From contig JACVTC010000042.1 in assembly GCA_016946835.1 (NCBI GenBank), positions 301,501 to 365,500 on the forward strand: DNA of 64,000 nucleotides, in the 5' to 3' direction. The DNA is from Neocallimastix lanati (nom. inval.) (lineage: Eukaryota > Neocallimastigomycota > Neocallimastigomycetes > Neocallimastigales > Neocallimastigaceae). The notes under the pieces were generated by a model. The model saw only the letters and a program-made list of their open reading frames with translations, was not told the DNA's origin and made no database searches. The position numbers were made by a program, and so were the translations under genes. Below are positions 22,055 to 35,681 of the stretch, one piece after another. Each line of letters begins with the position of its first letter. Position 1 is the first letter of the stretch.

Positions 22055-24370
22055 CTCAATATTGATGTTGCTGCACTACCTACAATTTTTACTAAAGTTA
22101 ATACAATCGGGACGATCATATTCCTTTTTTTATGTTTTTTATAATCATCAAATATTTTTACAATTTCATCACATTGGTTAATTACCGCAATTTCTCTTGC
22201 CGTTTTTCCATTATATCTTTTTAGATTATCATCAGTACAATCTGTTCCTGTTTTTTCATCAATTTTAATATGTGTTTTATAAATTAATCTTTTAGTTATT
22301 CCTGTCTCACCAAGATAAACTGCCCAGTGAAGCGCATTCCATCTATTATTATCTACTGATTCATAATAATCATAATCTTTTATTTTATTATTAATTAAAA
22401 TATTTTCCGCTTCGATAGAATCGTTTTTAATTAATTCAATAAATCCTGTATAATTGTTAATTAAATCTTCTACATTAATTTTTTTATGATTTTTATTTTT
22501 CTTGTTTTTGTTATGAACAATATTATCATTATTATCTTTGTAATTTTTATTATTATTGTTGTTGTTGTTGTCGTCATGATTATGATTATTTTCATTATAA
22601 ACATTTGGATTTTGATTTATATCTTTATTTACTATTTCATTTTTTTTATTTTTTTTATTTTTTTCATTAATTTTTTTTTCAAATAAACTAATGATGTCTT
22701 TATTTTTATTTTTTTTTGCCAAATCAAATGGAGTATTTCCTTCACTATCTGTAATATCTATTTCAATATTTTTTTGTTCAAGTAAATATTTAACAATTTT
22801 TAAACTATTAGAAATAACTGCAATATGAAGTGCTGTCATTTTTTCATTGGTAGTAGTACATTTATTAATATCACAATTTTTAACTTTTACAATATCTTTA
22901 ACTATATCGATATTTTTATATTGACAAGCTAAATGAAGAGGTGTCATTCCTCTATAAAAAAAATTAATATTAATATTTTTATCAAGTAAACAATTTAATA
23001 TATTTTGTTTGTTATGCATGATACATGAATGGATGGATGTATTTAAATTTTCGGATTCTGTAAAATTCTTATCTTCAGTTTCTTTTTTAATTAAAAAATT
23101 TGCCATATCAAAATTATTAAACAGAATAGCTACTTTAAGTGGTGTCCTGGTATCACGTTTGTCATTTATTTTTATGATATCATTATTTATTAAATATTTA
23201 ACAACTCCAGTACAATTAAATTCCATTGCTGTACATAACAATTCATAAAGAATATCATTATCAGAAGCATTGAAATTATTATTAAGATTTTTACTTTCAT
23301 CTAATAAATAATTTAAAATTTCAGTATTATCTCTTGAACAGGATATTTTAATTGCGTTCCATATTATAAATTCTTCAACATAATCGAGATTTTCTTTCAT
23401 ATGATTTACAATAATTTTAACGATATTTAAATTTTCTCTAGCACACGCTATATCAAGAGCATTAAAATAATTTTCATCGAGAGTAATGGTCTCAAATACA
23501 GAATGACCCTGAGATAATAATTTCTTTACTTCATTATCTTTCTTTCTGATAATACTAATAATAAGAGGAGGCCAGTGAGTACTTTCATTTAATTTACTTT
23601 TACTTCTATTAAATGGATTAAATTTTCTAATTTTACTATTTAATTTTCTTATACTGCTTGTACTTATTTTACTTGAATTGGATGCAATTGAATTCAAACT
23701 ATCAGAGGATTTATTTTTATGATTTAATAAAGATTTAGATTTATCAAAACTTTTTTTTGAAAGGTTACATGTTTCATCATAATTCAAACTATCAGAGGAT
23801 TTATTTTTATGATTTAATAAAGATTTAGATTTATCAAAACTTTTTTTTGAAAGGTTACATGTTTCATCATTTATATTTATAACGTATGGTATTGAAGTTA
23901 AGTCCACATTATTATCCTGATACTCTAATGTGTTATTGTTTTCTTCATACTCCTCATTGTTATTATTAGAATTCATAGACAATTGGTTCAAATTTTCCTC
24001 CCTACTATTAATATCATCTTCTTCATTTGATAAAACTGAATTATTATTTTTATTACTAGATGCATCAGATTCATTAGAATTATTATTAAAGGATTGGTCT
24101 ATATTTATATATATTAAATATTGATAATTATTATAATTAATTATCATTAGATCTTTATATTTATATTTATTAAAATAATTATATATATATTTATATATAT
24201 ATTTTTTTAATTATTCTGATAAAACTAAATTATTATTTTTATTACTAGATGCATCAGATTCATTGGAATTAATATTATGGGATTGGTCTATATTTATATA
24301 TATTAAATATTGATAATTATTATAATTAATTATTATTATATCTTTATATTTATATTTATTAAAATAATTA

Positions 24371-24404
<34 letters not shown>

Positions 24405-24971
24405 TTACAAACCATTAATTATGTTATTATTATTATTATAATTTCGTATAATACCATTATTAAACGAACAATGTCTATTATTATGATAATCTTTTTGACT
24501 TTCAGAATTATTTATGGTATTATTTCCGATTTTATTATTAATATTATCACTATTATTATTACTATTATTATATTCTTCTAAATTTGAAGATTGATCTTTA
24601 TTAATATCTTGAATATTTAAAAAAGTTCTATCATTCACCAGAGTATTTGGACTATCATCAATATAAGGTGTATTTAAACATGAAACATCATTTATGGGTG
24701 TTTTTAAATCACTATTATCTTTTCTTTGTGAACTAAAATACGATTTAGAATTTAATCCTTCGTCTTGATTATTAATGGAATTAAATTCTTTGTTACTATT
24801 ATTTAATTTTGGATTTTTATATATATCGATTTTTAGAATTGGTATACTTTTTACTCCATTCGTATCTTGGTTTTCAAATATTAATCTTGATTTTCTAAAA
24901 TCAATTGATGAATATTCAATAACATTATGGGATTCTTGATCATTGCTATTACTTGAAAATGTATTACTCAT
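22048..24971 (-). CDS. Two-exon ankyrin-repeat protein
   Basis: Two frames join through one intron. Exon 1 (24971-24413) is Ser/Asn/Asp-rich and disordered. Exon 2 (24098-22048) carries the ankyrin repeats. A donor GTTTGT begins at 24412 and an acceptor AAATATAG ends at 24099; the phase-1 join gives a GAC codon and keeps frame, for 869 residues. Ankyrin helices occupy about residues 360-680 (TPLHLACQYKNIDIVKDIV, TALHIAVISNSLKIVKYLL, NTPFDLAKKNKNKDIISLF). A poly-Asn/Lys linker follows, then more ankyrin-like sequence near 760-830 (NALHWAVYLGETGI). The last ~20 residues are hydrophobic (VPIVLTLVKIVGSAATSIL), possibly a tail anchor. Ankyrin repeats bind partner proteins; no partner can be named. 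Alternatively exon 2 could start at the ATG at 24147 as its own gene; the frame-consistent splice makes one gene more likely. Confidence 0.75.
23691..23870 (-). repeat. Perfect 90-bp tandem duplication within the ankyrin gene
   Basis: Two identical 90-bp units, in frame, each encode 30 residues including DETCNLSKKSFDKSKSLLNH. Identity at the DNA level indicates a recent duplication (or an assembly artefact). Confidence 0.9.
24027..24390 (-). repeat. ~180-bp duplication of exon 2's acceptor region inside the intron
   Basis: 24217-24390 repeats 24027-24205 at a distance of 189 bp with a few differences. The duplicated part contains the splice acceptor AAATATAG and the first ~25 codons of exon 2. 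Using the outer acceptor (exon start 24287) would lead in the same phase to DQSHNINSNESDASSN and then a stop. Confidence 0.85.
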
Positions 24972-25661
24972 TCTTTAATACCATAAAAATTAAAATAATT
25001 AATAATATTAATAAATAATATTGATTAATAATATTGATGGATTAAAAAAAAAAAAATTTTTTTAATACTACGAATATTACAATATTATAATAATACAAAT
25101 ATTAAAACAACTATTAAAAAATTATCAAATACTTAATAGTAATAATAATATTATTATTTTATCTGAAATCCAAAGTGCAATAATTTAAATATATAATAAA
25201 ATTTGAATAAATAGATAACTAATTGAATATAATATTGCTTAATTTTAAAAAAATTTTCTAAAAATATTTAAATTTAATAATAGAAGTTAAATAATATATA
25301 ATAAATAATAAAATTTTGTATATATTATAATATGTACAAGAATAAAATTATTCTCATTTCTTGAATTCTTTCTAATTCTAAAAATATTTATAGTATAATT
25401 AAAATATTTATAATTAATTTAATAAATATAATGTATATTCTATTTATATAATTTTTTCATTTTTATAACATCTTAAAAAATAAAAACTTTTTTCTTAACT
25501 TTTTACAAATTTCTAAAATTTTAATTAATGATGAATTCTTTTTTTTTTTTATTATATAATTTCAAAAATTTAATATATTCATACAAATTTTTAAAAAAAA
25601 AAAAAAAAAAAAAAATTAAATCTATAAATACTCTTTCATAATTATTTTTTTTTATATCTTT

Positions 25662-25694
<33 letters not shown>

Positions 25695-28165
25695 CATTTA
25701 AAAAATATATTTATTTTATTATGCTGTATTTACAATAACAAAATTTATATTTATAATATAATAATGTAATGATGAAATGATGATTTTAAAGCCAATATTT
25801 AACTTGTGACTGTTTTATAAGTTATTAATATTATAAATTAATAATAATTACTTTCATATTTAAAATATTTAAAAAATAATTATTTATTATTTATTTATAT
25901 AATTCAGATTCATCTTATAAAAAAAAAAAAAAAAAAAAAAGTAAATATAAAAAATTAAAAAAAATATAATATACAATTGATAAAAATTAAATATATTTTT
26001 AATTTAGTAAAACTTTTTTATAATGTTAAAAATATATACTGTTTTTTTTCTTTAATAAATTATGTTTCATATATTTTTAGTTAATATAAATAATTAATAA
26101 TATAAAGAAATAATTTTATTAATTCTTGAGATAATTATAAAAATAATTTTTCTTTTTTTTATTAATTTTTTTATAATTAATTTAAATATTTAATTATTCC
26201 TTTATATAATTATTTAAATTTAAAAAAAAAAATAAAAAATAAAAAATAAAAAATAAAAAATAAAAAATAAAAGTTAAAATAAAATAAAATAAAAAAAGTT
26301 AAACAAAGAAAATAATTTTTAAATTAATATAAAGTTGTTATGAAAGTGGATAAAGATCCGCATTAATATAATTTTTTTGAGAATTTTTCCATTTAAATTG
26401 AAAAGTGACCGCTTAAATCTAAAATTATTATTAAAATAATAAATAATTTTAATTTTTTATTAAAAAGCTTCTCTAATAAAAAAAAAAAAAAATAGAAATT
26501 TACAAATAGTTCAAATAATTTTTTTATTTTCAAAATTTACAATAAAAATTAAGAAATCCTTATTATTATTAAAATATTAAATTATAAAAATTAATATTTA
26601 AATAAATCTTTCTTTCTTTCTTTCTTTTTTTTTTTATTACATTATATTATAAAAAACTTTTTTTTTTTTTTATTTATTATTATTAAAACTTTTTATTATA
26701 GTTTTTAGTGTTTAAATTTTAATTTAGGAATAATTACAATAATTAAAGTATTTATTAGTTACAAAAAAATTGTTAATAATAAATGAATATATATTAATTT
26801 AATATATATTTTCAAAAATTATTAACATTTATATAATATTACTGTTTTTTTTTTTTTTTTTTTTTTTTTTTCATATAATAGTTTTATTTATAAATTTCAT
26901 TAATTTTTAATTAATAATAATAAATATGTTAAAAAATATTAACTTTTCTTTTTATGTTTTTTTTTTTTTTTTCCAATAAAAAAAATATTTATATTTTATA
27001 AAATTTCATTCATTGAATAGTTCATAATAGCTATTTAAAGAAAAAAAAAATATACTTATAATTCTATTTTGGATATATTTATTAATAAGGATATTGAAAA
27101 ATTGTATTTTTAATTAAGAAAATTAATCAAAATGAAACATTTATTTTTAAATATTAATAAAAAAAAAAAATATCAATTTTTAAAAGTATGTAGTTAAAAC
27201 TTTATTTTATTTTATTTTTCAAGTATATATTAAAATTTCAATTCAAATAATAGTTAATAGTAGATAGTATAAATTGCAACAATAATTTCATTTTATTAAT
27301 TATTACTTTTTTTGTATATTTATTAAAGTTTTATTTTTTATATTCATTCATTTATAATTATTATTTATTAATGTATTAAATAATTATTAATAAATAAATA
27401 GCATTTATAATATTTTTTTTTAAAAAATTTATAATAATAAAAATAATAATAAGTATTTTAAAATAGAAAAAAGAAAATTCTTTTAATTGTATTAATGGCT
27501 TTTATAAAATTTTATAATTTATGATTAATTAAAATAAAAATATTTTGATTTTTATTAATTTTTATTAATTAAAATGGAATAATAAATAATAAAAAAAAAT
27601 ATATAATAGAAAAAATATAATGAATAAAAGTCATTTTATGATATTATTTTAAATATAATTTAAACATTATAATTGAATAAATCTACTAATTTTTTTTTTT
27701 CATTTTATCTATTAAATACATTCAACCATTGATCTAGAAATAAAATTTATATAGAAAAAACATTATTTTGTTAAAAAATTTATTTTTTTTTCTTTTATTT
27801 TTTTTTTTTTTTTTTCATTTTAAGGTAAGAACGAATGAATAAAAGAATGTCATACTTATAAAGTATTATTTAACTTTATAAAAAAAAATCAATAATTCAA
27901 TAAATATTAACTTTTTTATCAATAAATTTACTTTTATTCTTGAATTATTTTATTTAAAAAATAATAATAATATTTAATAAAAAAAAAAAAAATTAAAAAA
28001 TTAAAAAAAAAAAAAAAGAATTCTTTAATTTAAATTTAATAATAATAATTAATAATAATTATAACCATAAATAATAATTTATTTTTATTATTCTTTAAAC
28101 TTTAGAATAATCTTTACATTTAATTATACAAAAAATAAAAAAAAAAATAATAAAATAAAATAAAA
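24972..28165. other. 3.2-kb AT desert, nothing recognised
   Basis: No coding composition on either strand. Contains long homopolymers (for example T at about 26845-26870), a TTTC array at about 26610-26628 and an AAAAAT array at about 26222-26270. Confidence 0.55.
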
Positions 28166-28248
28166 TAAAAAAATAAAAATTTTCTACAATATAATGTATT
28201 GTTTAAAAAAAAAAAAAAATATTGTTATTTTAATTTTTTTTTTATATC
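28166..28248. repeat. Left copy of an ~83-bp direct repeat flanking the copia element
   Basis: Starts TAAAAAAATAAAAATTTTC, passes through TACAATATAATGTATTG and ends in a T run followed by TATAT, abutting the LTR. It is almost identical to 34252-34335 on the other side of the element; differences are mainly homopolymer length and one base (TGTATTG versus TGTAATG). Confidence 0.85.
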
Positions 28249-28249
28249 T

Positions 28250-28571
28250 AATATTATGTTATTTAATTTTAGTTTTGATATGTGATCACTTTATTTATTT
28301 GTTATTATTTTATTATTATTTTTAATAATTATATTTTTATGATTATATAGATTATAGGATTAATTATCATAATCCTTTATAAAATGTATATACATTAATA
28401 AAATTTAATTTAACTATATTAGTTATAATTGTAAATATATGATGTACATCATTAATACGCCTCATAATATTTTACATTATACAAAATAATGAAAAAACAT
28501 ATTTAATTTAATAAATAAGTAAATCTTAATTATACAAGACTTAATTAAAATATTAAACTTTATTTTTAACA
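28250..28571 (-). repeat. 3' LTR of the copia element
   Basis: About 320 bp, nearly identical to 33937-34251. On the minus strand it starts TGTTAAAAATAAAG, right after the purine tract. Confidence 0.9.
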
Positions 28572-31156
28572 TTCCCCCTAAAGTTTAATATTGTTTAGAT
28601 CATAGAAAATATTATTTCTAAACCTGATCATTAAAGTAGAATTTAGATATTTGGTAAATCCATCGGATAAGTTATTTTCAGATTTTATATACTTTAAATT
28701 AATATAACCTTTCTTGATTAATTCTCTTATACTGTGATATCGTAGGTCAATGTGCTTGGATTTCGGATTAATAGTTTCATTTTCAGCAATTGTAAATTGC
28801 AGCTTTATTATCGGTGTTTATTGTAATCACATCCTGCTTAAGTCCCAAGTTCTTTAAATATATTTCTATACCAGAGACAGTGTCTTGCACACTCATGAAT
28901 TCCATAATACTCACTTTCCGCAGTAGAAACTGAAACACAATGTTTGCAGTTTGGAATACCAACTAGTAGGAGTTGAGTTTATCATCATTACAAATCCAGT
29001 CGTTGACTTTCTTGTTTCCTTATCACCACCTAAATCGGCGTCAACATAAACATTAAAATTAAAAGTATTAGTATAAGTGAATTTAATTCCATAGTTAGGA
29101 TTACCTTTCAAGTATCTAAAAATTTTTAGTACATTGTACCAATCTTCGTATGTTGGATTATCGGATTTTCTGGAAGCTTTACTTACAGAAAATAATATGT
29201 CCGGCCTCGTGCTGATAGCTAAATATAACAAGGATCCTATAACTTGCTTATATTTTGTTACATTAAATTTTTTACTCCTTAATTCAATAGACTCGATTGG
29301 TGTTGTATTTGATACTGGATTATATTTATTGATATTAAACTTATTTAAAATTTCATTACGATATTTCTTCTGATGGATAATATAACCATCATTACATTTT
29401 ACAAATTTTATACCAATAATAAAATCTACTTCACCCACATCTGTAGCTTCGAAATTTCCATTAATTAAAGACTTTGTTTTAATTATTTCATCATCCGTTC
29501 CTGTAACAATTATATCATCCACGTAGACTGCTAGCAAACATACAATTTCGTTACTTTTATCTTTTTTTAATATAGATGCATGGTCACTTAAAAATCTTTT
29601 AAAATTTAATTTTAACAATACCTTATTTAAAGTTTCGTTCCACATTCTTCCAGACTGTTTTAACCCATATAAAGCTTTATTTAATTTACAATATCCCTTT
29701 TGTTTCATACCTTCTGGTAGCAACATATAAATATCCTCATTCAATTTGGCATTCAAGTAGGCAGCCTTAATATCCATTTGATGTATATGGAACTTTCTTT
29801 GGACTGCAATGGCAATTATGATTTTAAGTGTATCTTGTTTGAGGGTAGGTGAAAAAGTGTTTTTATAGTCAACACCATATATCTGGCTGTAGCCCTTAGC
29901 TACTAATCTTGCTTTATATTTAACGATTTTTACCTTCTGAGTTTCTTTTAGTATTTAAGAACCCATCTTGTAGAAATGATATTTGCGTCTTTTGGAACTT
30001 TATTAATAATTGTAAATACCCTCATTCTCTTCATATTATTCAACTCTTTATTCATCCACTGCTTTTAACCACATGTCTTTATCATTCATTAAAAATATTT
30101 CTTTATAATTACGTGGTTCAATAAACTTTTTTGTCGTCTATTGCTAGAAGTACAGTTGTATCTAAAATATCTTTAATATTGAACGATTTCACTTTCTTTG
30201 TTGGATGATTTTTAATCATATATTCATTGTTATAGCGTTTTCTACGTTTATTATTGTTTTTTTTCTTATATATATATTACCACTATTATTAGATTGTTTG
30301 GTATTTTGTTTATTTTTATCATTATTGTTTCGTTTATCAGCATTCTTATTATTTTCATTATTTAATTGATTAAATTTTTCACTATATTCTTTCGACTTAT
30401 TTAAAAGAAATTGAACAGTTTCCTCTTTACTCTTAGCATTACTCATTCTATTAGAAATTTATTTTTATTTGATTTATATGAATTTATCTCTTTATTTATA
30501 TTGTAATTGTTTTCTCCAATAACGTTAGAATTATTATAATTGTTTAAATTATAATTTAAGTCACCTCTCATATAATAATTATTCATTTTATTATTATCGT
30601 TAATAATTACATTATTATCATCACTTACTTTATACACGCGTGGATTGTTATTTACATTATCGAACGAATTATGTGGGTTATTTTCTTCTAAATTACAATT
30701 ATGGTTATTTATTTCATTGTTCATTAATTCAGAATAATTTGAATTATTACTTACGTTTATATTTAAATTATTTTTATTTAAATTTATTTTGTTTATTTCT
30801 GTGTTTATTCCCGAATTTATTCCTGAATTTATTCCTGAATTTATTTCTGAATTTATTCCTGTGTTTCTTCCTGTAATACTTGATTTTCTTTCATAATTTA
30901 AATTAAAATTATTGTCTTTAATTAAATTTAAATTATAATGTAAATTATTTAATTGGTTGTTAGAATTGGAAATTGAAAAATTATTATTATTATTATTTTC
31001 TGAATTGTCCATAAATTGAGTGGGTCCAATAGTTTTATTTTGATTTTGTAAAATTATATTATTATGATTCATATTAATAAAATTATTATTATTTGGATGG
31101 TACATATTATTAGGATCATAATTATGATTATTGATTAGGTTATTTATTTCGGTATC

Positions 31157-31204
<48 letters not shown>

Positions 31205-33918
31205 TATATTATAAATTTCATTATATTCACTATTATTATCATTTGTATTACTTCCATTGTCATCACTGTTAATATGATCTATTTCTTCATTTTCATAATA
31301 ATTAGTGAAATTAATACTGTCTGGTGATGTTAGAGGGGCACTTTAATTTGCGGGTTCATCTTCGAGAAATTCTACAGTGCGAGCTAAAACTATTTTGTTA
31401 TTTGTAATGTCATATATTTTATAAGCGGTATGGTTTATTTCATCATATCCAAGGAAAATACCTGGGAGAGTTGTATTGCAGAACTTCTTCCTAAATTGTT
31501 TTGGAACAAAAAAATATACACGGCACCCAAAAACTCTGAATTTATTATAATCAACTTTATCATTGTACAGAATTTCATATGGTATTTTGTTATTATTACC
31601 TTTATGGGGTAACCTGTTATGTATATAATTTGCTGTGGTTACAGCATCTTCCCAAAATTTATGATTTAACTTTGCATCGTTTAACATAGCGTCACCATTA
31701 GATATTAATGTTCCATGAAGTCTTTCCACTCTTCCATTTTGTTGTGGATTATGGGGAATAGTATGTTCATGTATTATGCCTGTTCTTTCATAGAACTCGT
31801 TGAAATTGGTATTGAAAAATTCAGTACCGTTATCAGTTTTAATGTATTTAATATTACAGTTATCAAATAAGTTCTTAATTTGATTATACCATATAATAAA
31901 AGTTTTGAATGTTTCACTTTTTCTTTTTATAAAAAGGACTCAACTACACCTTGAATAATCATCAAGAATAGATAAAAAATACTTATTCCCATAAATAGAA
32001 TAATCGGGAACAAATACCAAATCCATGTGAATAAGTTCAAATGGTTTTGTCATATGATTAGTAGGTGGTTTGTAAGGAAGATTCTTTAATTTCGAACAAG
32101 AACAAATTTTACACTTATGCTTTATATTTATTTTATCTAGATTATTTTTGAGAGAGTCAATATTAAAATGACCCATTCTTCTATGCCAGAGATTCATATC
32201 AGAATCGCTTAAGTCATCTTGTAGACTATAACATACAACATTATTTGAGCTATTACTTATATTATTTTTGCTTGTTAGTATTTTGTAAACTTTAGATTTA
32301 TTTGAGAAAGATGTATAGATTCTTTTGCCATTATTGTTATATAAAATAGCACAGTTTTTATCGTTGTACTTATTTTTACAAAATACAGTTTTAAAATTAT
32401 CCTTGCTTAAATGATCTATGGAAATTAGACTTCTTTTAAATGATGGTACATAAATGACATCGTTTAAAATAGTTTTGTGATTATTAATTAAGCCAATATA
32501 ATTACCAATATATTTTGATTTTACCATTCCTCCATTGGCAAAATGTATATTGATACAAAATTCACGTGGATTTATTAAAATATCTTTATTATGGGTCATG
32601 TGATATGATGCCCCAGAGTCCAATGTCCATAAGGTAATGTTGTTGTTATTTTTGTTTGTTTTATTAATTTTGTTATTATTATTTTTGTCATACTTGGCAG
32701 TATAATAACTTAAGCTCTGCCTAGTATCTTGCTTTAATGAAAATTTTTAATATTGTTTTTATTTTCTATGTTTTCTGTTGTAACACAGTTAGATTGACCT
32801 TCTTTCCTTTCATCATTATAATCCATATTTAATGCATTACTGTAAATGTCAACATATCTATCTGATTCTTCTTCTTGGTCATTTATTTCTACATTATCGG
32901 CATGTTTTTGATGCTTTATCTTTTTTTCTTTATAATGTGCCTTACCGTACTTATCGTACACCACACCTCCGTGTATTCTTCCATTTTTGAGACATTCACG
33001 TGATATATGACCAAATCCGTCACAATTATGACATCTGATATTTCTTTTACTGCGCTTTCTATTTTGTTTATTTCTACTGTTACTTTCATTAGTTCTTACT
33101 TCATTATTGAATACCTTAGCCTTTTCTTGTTTAATTTTTAAAGTATTTAAAAATTTTATTCTTGGAATTGATGTTTTTAGCATATTACAACATCCATTCC
33201 AATCATTCTGAAAACCAAGTAAATTTGTTAATTGGGCAATATCGGATGGGATAGCATTATATAAATAATTGAATTTTCTTTCATCGTTCACATTTTCCCC
33301 AAGTTTCTTTAACTTGTCGAAGGTAATTTCCATGTTGGCTATAAAAATTCCTATGTCTGTGGATTTATCGTAAGTCATGTTCTCCAGCTTTTCGTTTAAT
33401 TGCAACTTCATTTCTTCATTATCTTTGGTAAAAGTTTTCTTTAGCAATTTCCATATGTCGTATGCGGAACTATTCTTGAAATCTATACTTAATTTAATTT
33501 CGTTTTCTAAATTCATACTAATATATCTTTTTGCTTTGCTGTCACCAACTATCATTTTCGTTGTGACTGATTTATGGTAGTAAGTATCAGTTCCTCTAAT
33601 CTTCATACCCTTTAAGGATTCGAAATTTTCAGCGTTGTTGGCAATTTTCTTCATATTATCTTAGTAGATATATTGATCTAATTCATTAGCAGTTAATATT
33701 AGATCCATATCTGAAGCCCAAAGTGTATAGGTTTCCACGGTAAGTTTTTTATTACTTAAAATATTGAACGCTTTATCTTCCATTGTTTTAGAATTTTAAA
33801 AATTAAGATTTAATTAAATTGAATTTTGAGATTTCGAAATTTCAATTTCTTTTTGTTTTATTAGAATGTAATTTATTTTTGAGATTTATAAACTAGCTTT
33901 TATATGCTGGAGCTAATT

Positions 33919-33933
33919 TGAGACTCTTAATCT
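33919..33933 (-). promoter_or_regulatory. Primer-binding site matching the tRNA-Lys(CUU) anticodon arm
   Basis: On the element strand the bases after the 5' LTR read AGATTAAGAGTCTCA. The complement, TGAGACTCTTAATCT, is the anticodon arm of eukaryotic tRNA-Lys(CUU), as I recall that tRNA's sequence. The copia element at 55.7 kb carries the same 15 bases in the same place. Confidence 0.75.
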
Positions 33934-33936
33934 TTG

Positions 33937-34251
33937 AATATTATGCTATTTAATTTTAGTTTTGATATGTGATCACTTTATTTATTTGTTATTATTTTAT
34001 TATTATTTTAATAATTATATTTTTATGATTATATAGATTATAGGATTAATTATCATAATCCTTTATAAAATGTATATACATTAATAAAATTTAACTATAT
34101 TAGTTATAATTGTAAATATTTGATGTACATCATTAATACGCCTCATAATATTTTACATTATACAAAATAATGAAAAACATATTTAATTTAATAAATAAGT
34201 AAATCTTAATTATACAAGACTTAATTAAAATATTAAACTTTATTTTTAACA
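33937..34251 (-). repeat. 5' LTR of the copia element
   Basis: About 315 bp, partner of 28250-28571. Confidence 0.9.
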
Positions 34252-34335
34252 TAAAAAAATAAAAATTTTCTACAATATAATGTAATGTTTAAAAAAAAAA
34301 AAAAAAATATTGTTATTTTAATTTTTTTTTATATA
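34252..34335. repeat. Right copy of the ~83-bp direct repeat flanking the copia element
   Basis: Begins exactly at the LTR edge and repeats the sequence that ends at the other LTR edge (28166-28248). Confidence 0.85.
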
Positions 34336-34639
34336 TATAATGTTTATTAATTAATTAATTAAATTATTAAAATAAATTGAATAAAAAGTTTATTGAATTA
34401 GTTTAAGTTATTTTATAACTTTATTTAATTTTATTGTAATATAATTAAGAAAAAATATAAATACATGTAAAATTATTTTATCTTTAAAGAAATGTAGTTG
34501 TTATTAACTATTATACAGTTTATAACTAATAAAAGAATTTTTAATAAAGTTATATTAATAAAAAGAAGTTTTTTTTTAATAAAACAAATTTAATTGTGTA
34601 TTTTATTAATAATGTTTGTGTAATCGTAATATGTTCTAT

Positions 34640-35240
34640 ACGAACACGTTACAGGTATGTCAATCTATTAAACGAGTTAAACATTAATATTGATTACATA
34701 ACTATAAGTGTCGACAACAAAGACGCAATATCCATGAGCAACAACCAGACCATCAATCCAAAATCAAAACACATTGACATTCGTTTCCATTATATAAGAG
34801 TGCTATTAAGTCGAAACAAAGTTAAATTAAAGTACATAAAATCAGAAAATAATTTAGCAGATGGTTTCACAAAATACCTTAATGGGTCCATAATGACGAA
34901 ATTTAGAAATTCTCTTCTTACAAAGTTAAACTAAATTTATAAATAAATTTTATAAAAATAGAATAATACATCCCTAACTTTTAGAATTTAGGGATATGGG
35001 GGAATGTTAAAATAATTATTAATTCAAACAAACCAATCATATTTAAACTCTAAGCATTATTTACATATATAAATCTAATCTGTAGTAATTTTAGTTTTCT
35101 AATTCTAAAAAATATAAATAAATATTAATAAAGAATTATAAAATAAATATTTAATATGGTGTAAATATAAAATTTCAGTGTAGTTAAATCAATGATTTTT
35201 TTTAACAAAATCTATTATATTTAAACTAGAAGCCACAAAA
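34640..35240 (+). mobile_element. Second Ty1/copia element: RNase H tail and LTR start (fossil, 5'-truncated)
   Basis: The frame ending at 34934 carries the copia RNase H end: SVDNKDAISMSNNQTINPKS, KHIDIRFHYI and NLADGFTKYL. It is followed by a purine tract (ATATGGGGGAA) and an LTR start TGTTAAAATAATTA at about 35004; the LTR's end is not clear. It is a different copy from the minus-strand element, which it closely adjoins. Only the 3' tip remains. Confidence 0.8.
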
Positions 35241-35344
35241 TTTTAAAAATTTTATGTGGCTTTGTAGAATATAAATACAAATTACCTATGATATAAAATT
35301 AATTAATTTAAAAAATTTTATTTAATATATATTTTATTATAATA

Positions 35345-35420
35345 AAAAATCATTATTTACAAAGATTTTAATTTATGTAAATCCCCAATTGAAGAAGGAA
35401 GAGTTCCAAGGAATTCTTCA
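35345..35420 (-). pseudogene. Leucine-rich-repeat exon fragment
   Basis: The minus strand reads FSFNEEFLGTLPSSIGDLHK then LKSL and a stop. The LGTLPSSIGDLHKLKSL pattern is that of one leucine-rich repeat of the G-x-L/I-P-x-x-I-G-x-L type. A TTTAG just upstream could be an acceptor. Only one repeat is visible and it ends at a stop, so I read it as a gene remnant. Confidence 0.5.
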
Positions 35421-35681
35421 TTAAAACTAAATTTCTTATAAACTTAATAATTAAAATAATTAATTTAATATATATATATCTTAATTATTATTATTTTTTT
35501 TTTTTTTGAAAAAAAAAAACTAATAATATTAATCCATTTGTTCTATTTCCAAAAATCTTTTGAAAATTAAATATTATATAAATATATAAATAAATAAATG
35601 AATAAATAAATAATAATGATAATTATATGTATAGATACATAGATAATAATCAATTATAATAATTTTTAAATATAGCTTACC

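Larger units (their letters stand above)
28250..34251 (-). mobile_element. Ty1/copia LTR retrotransposon, near full length (fossil)
   Basis: Reading on the minus strand in order: 5' LTR (34251-33937), primer-binding site, Gag (about 33780-32740) with a CCHC zinc knuckle (CHNCDGFGHISREC), protease (DSGASYHMTHN, about 32620), integrase (about 32100-31340), a long Asn-rich spacer (about 31320-30200), reverse transcriptase (about 30060-29250, with YVDDI), RNase H (about 29100-28620), a purine-rich tract TTTAGGGGGAA and the 3' LTR (28571-28250). Protease-integrase-RT-RNase H is the copia order. It is broken, with several breaks. The LTRs differ at only about two bases and three small length changes, so the insertion looks fairly young. 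Confidence 0.93.

Noticed and set aside
22486-22686. Ile/Phe-rich plus-strand frame inside the ankyrin gene
   Set aside because: It is the antisense shadow of the Asn/Lys linker.
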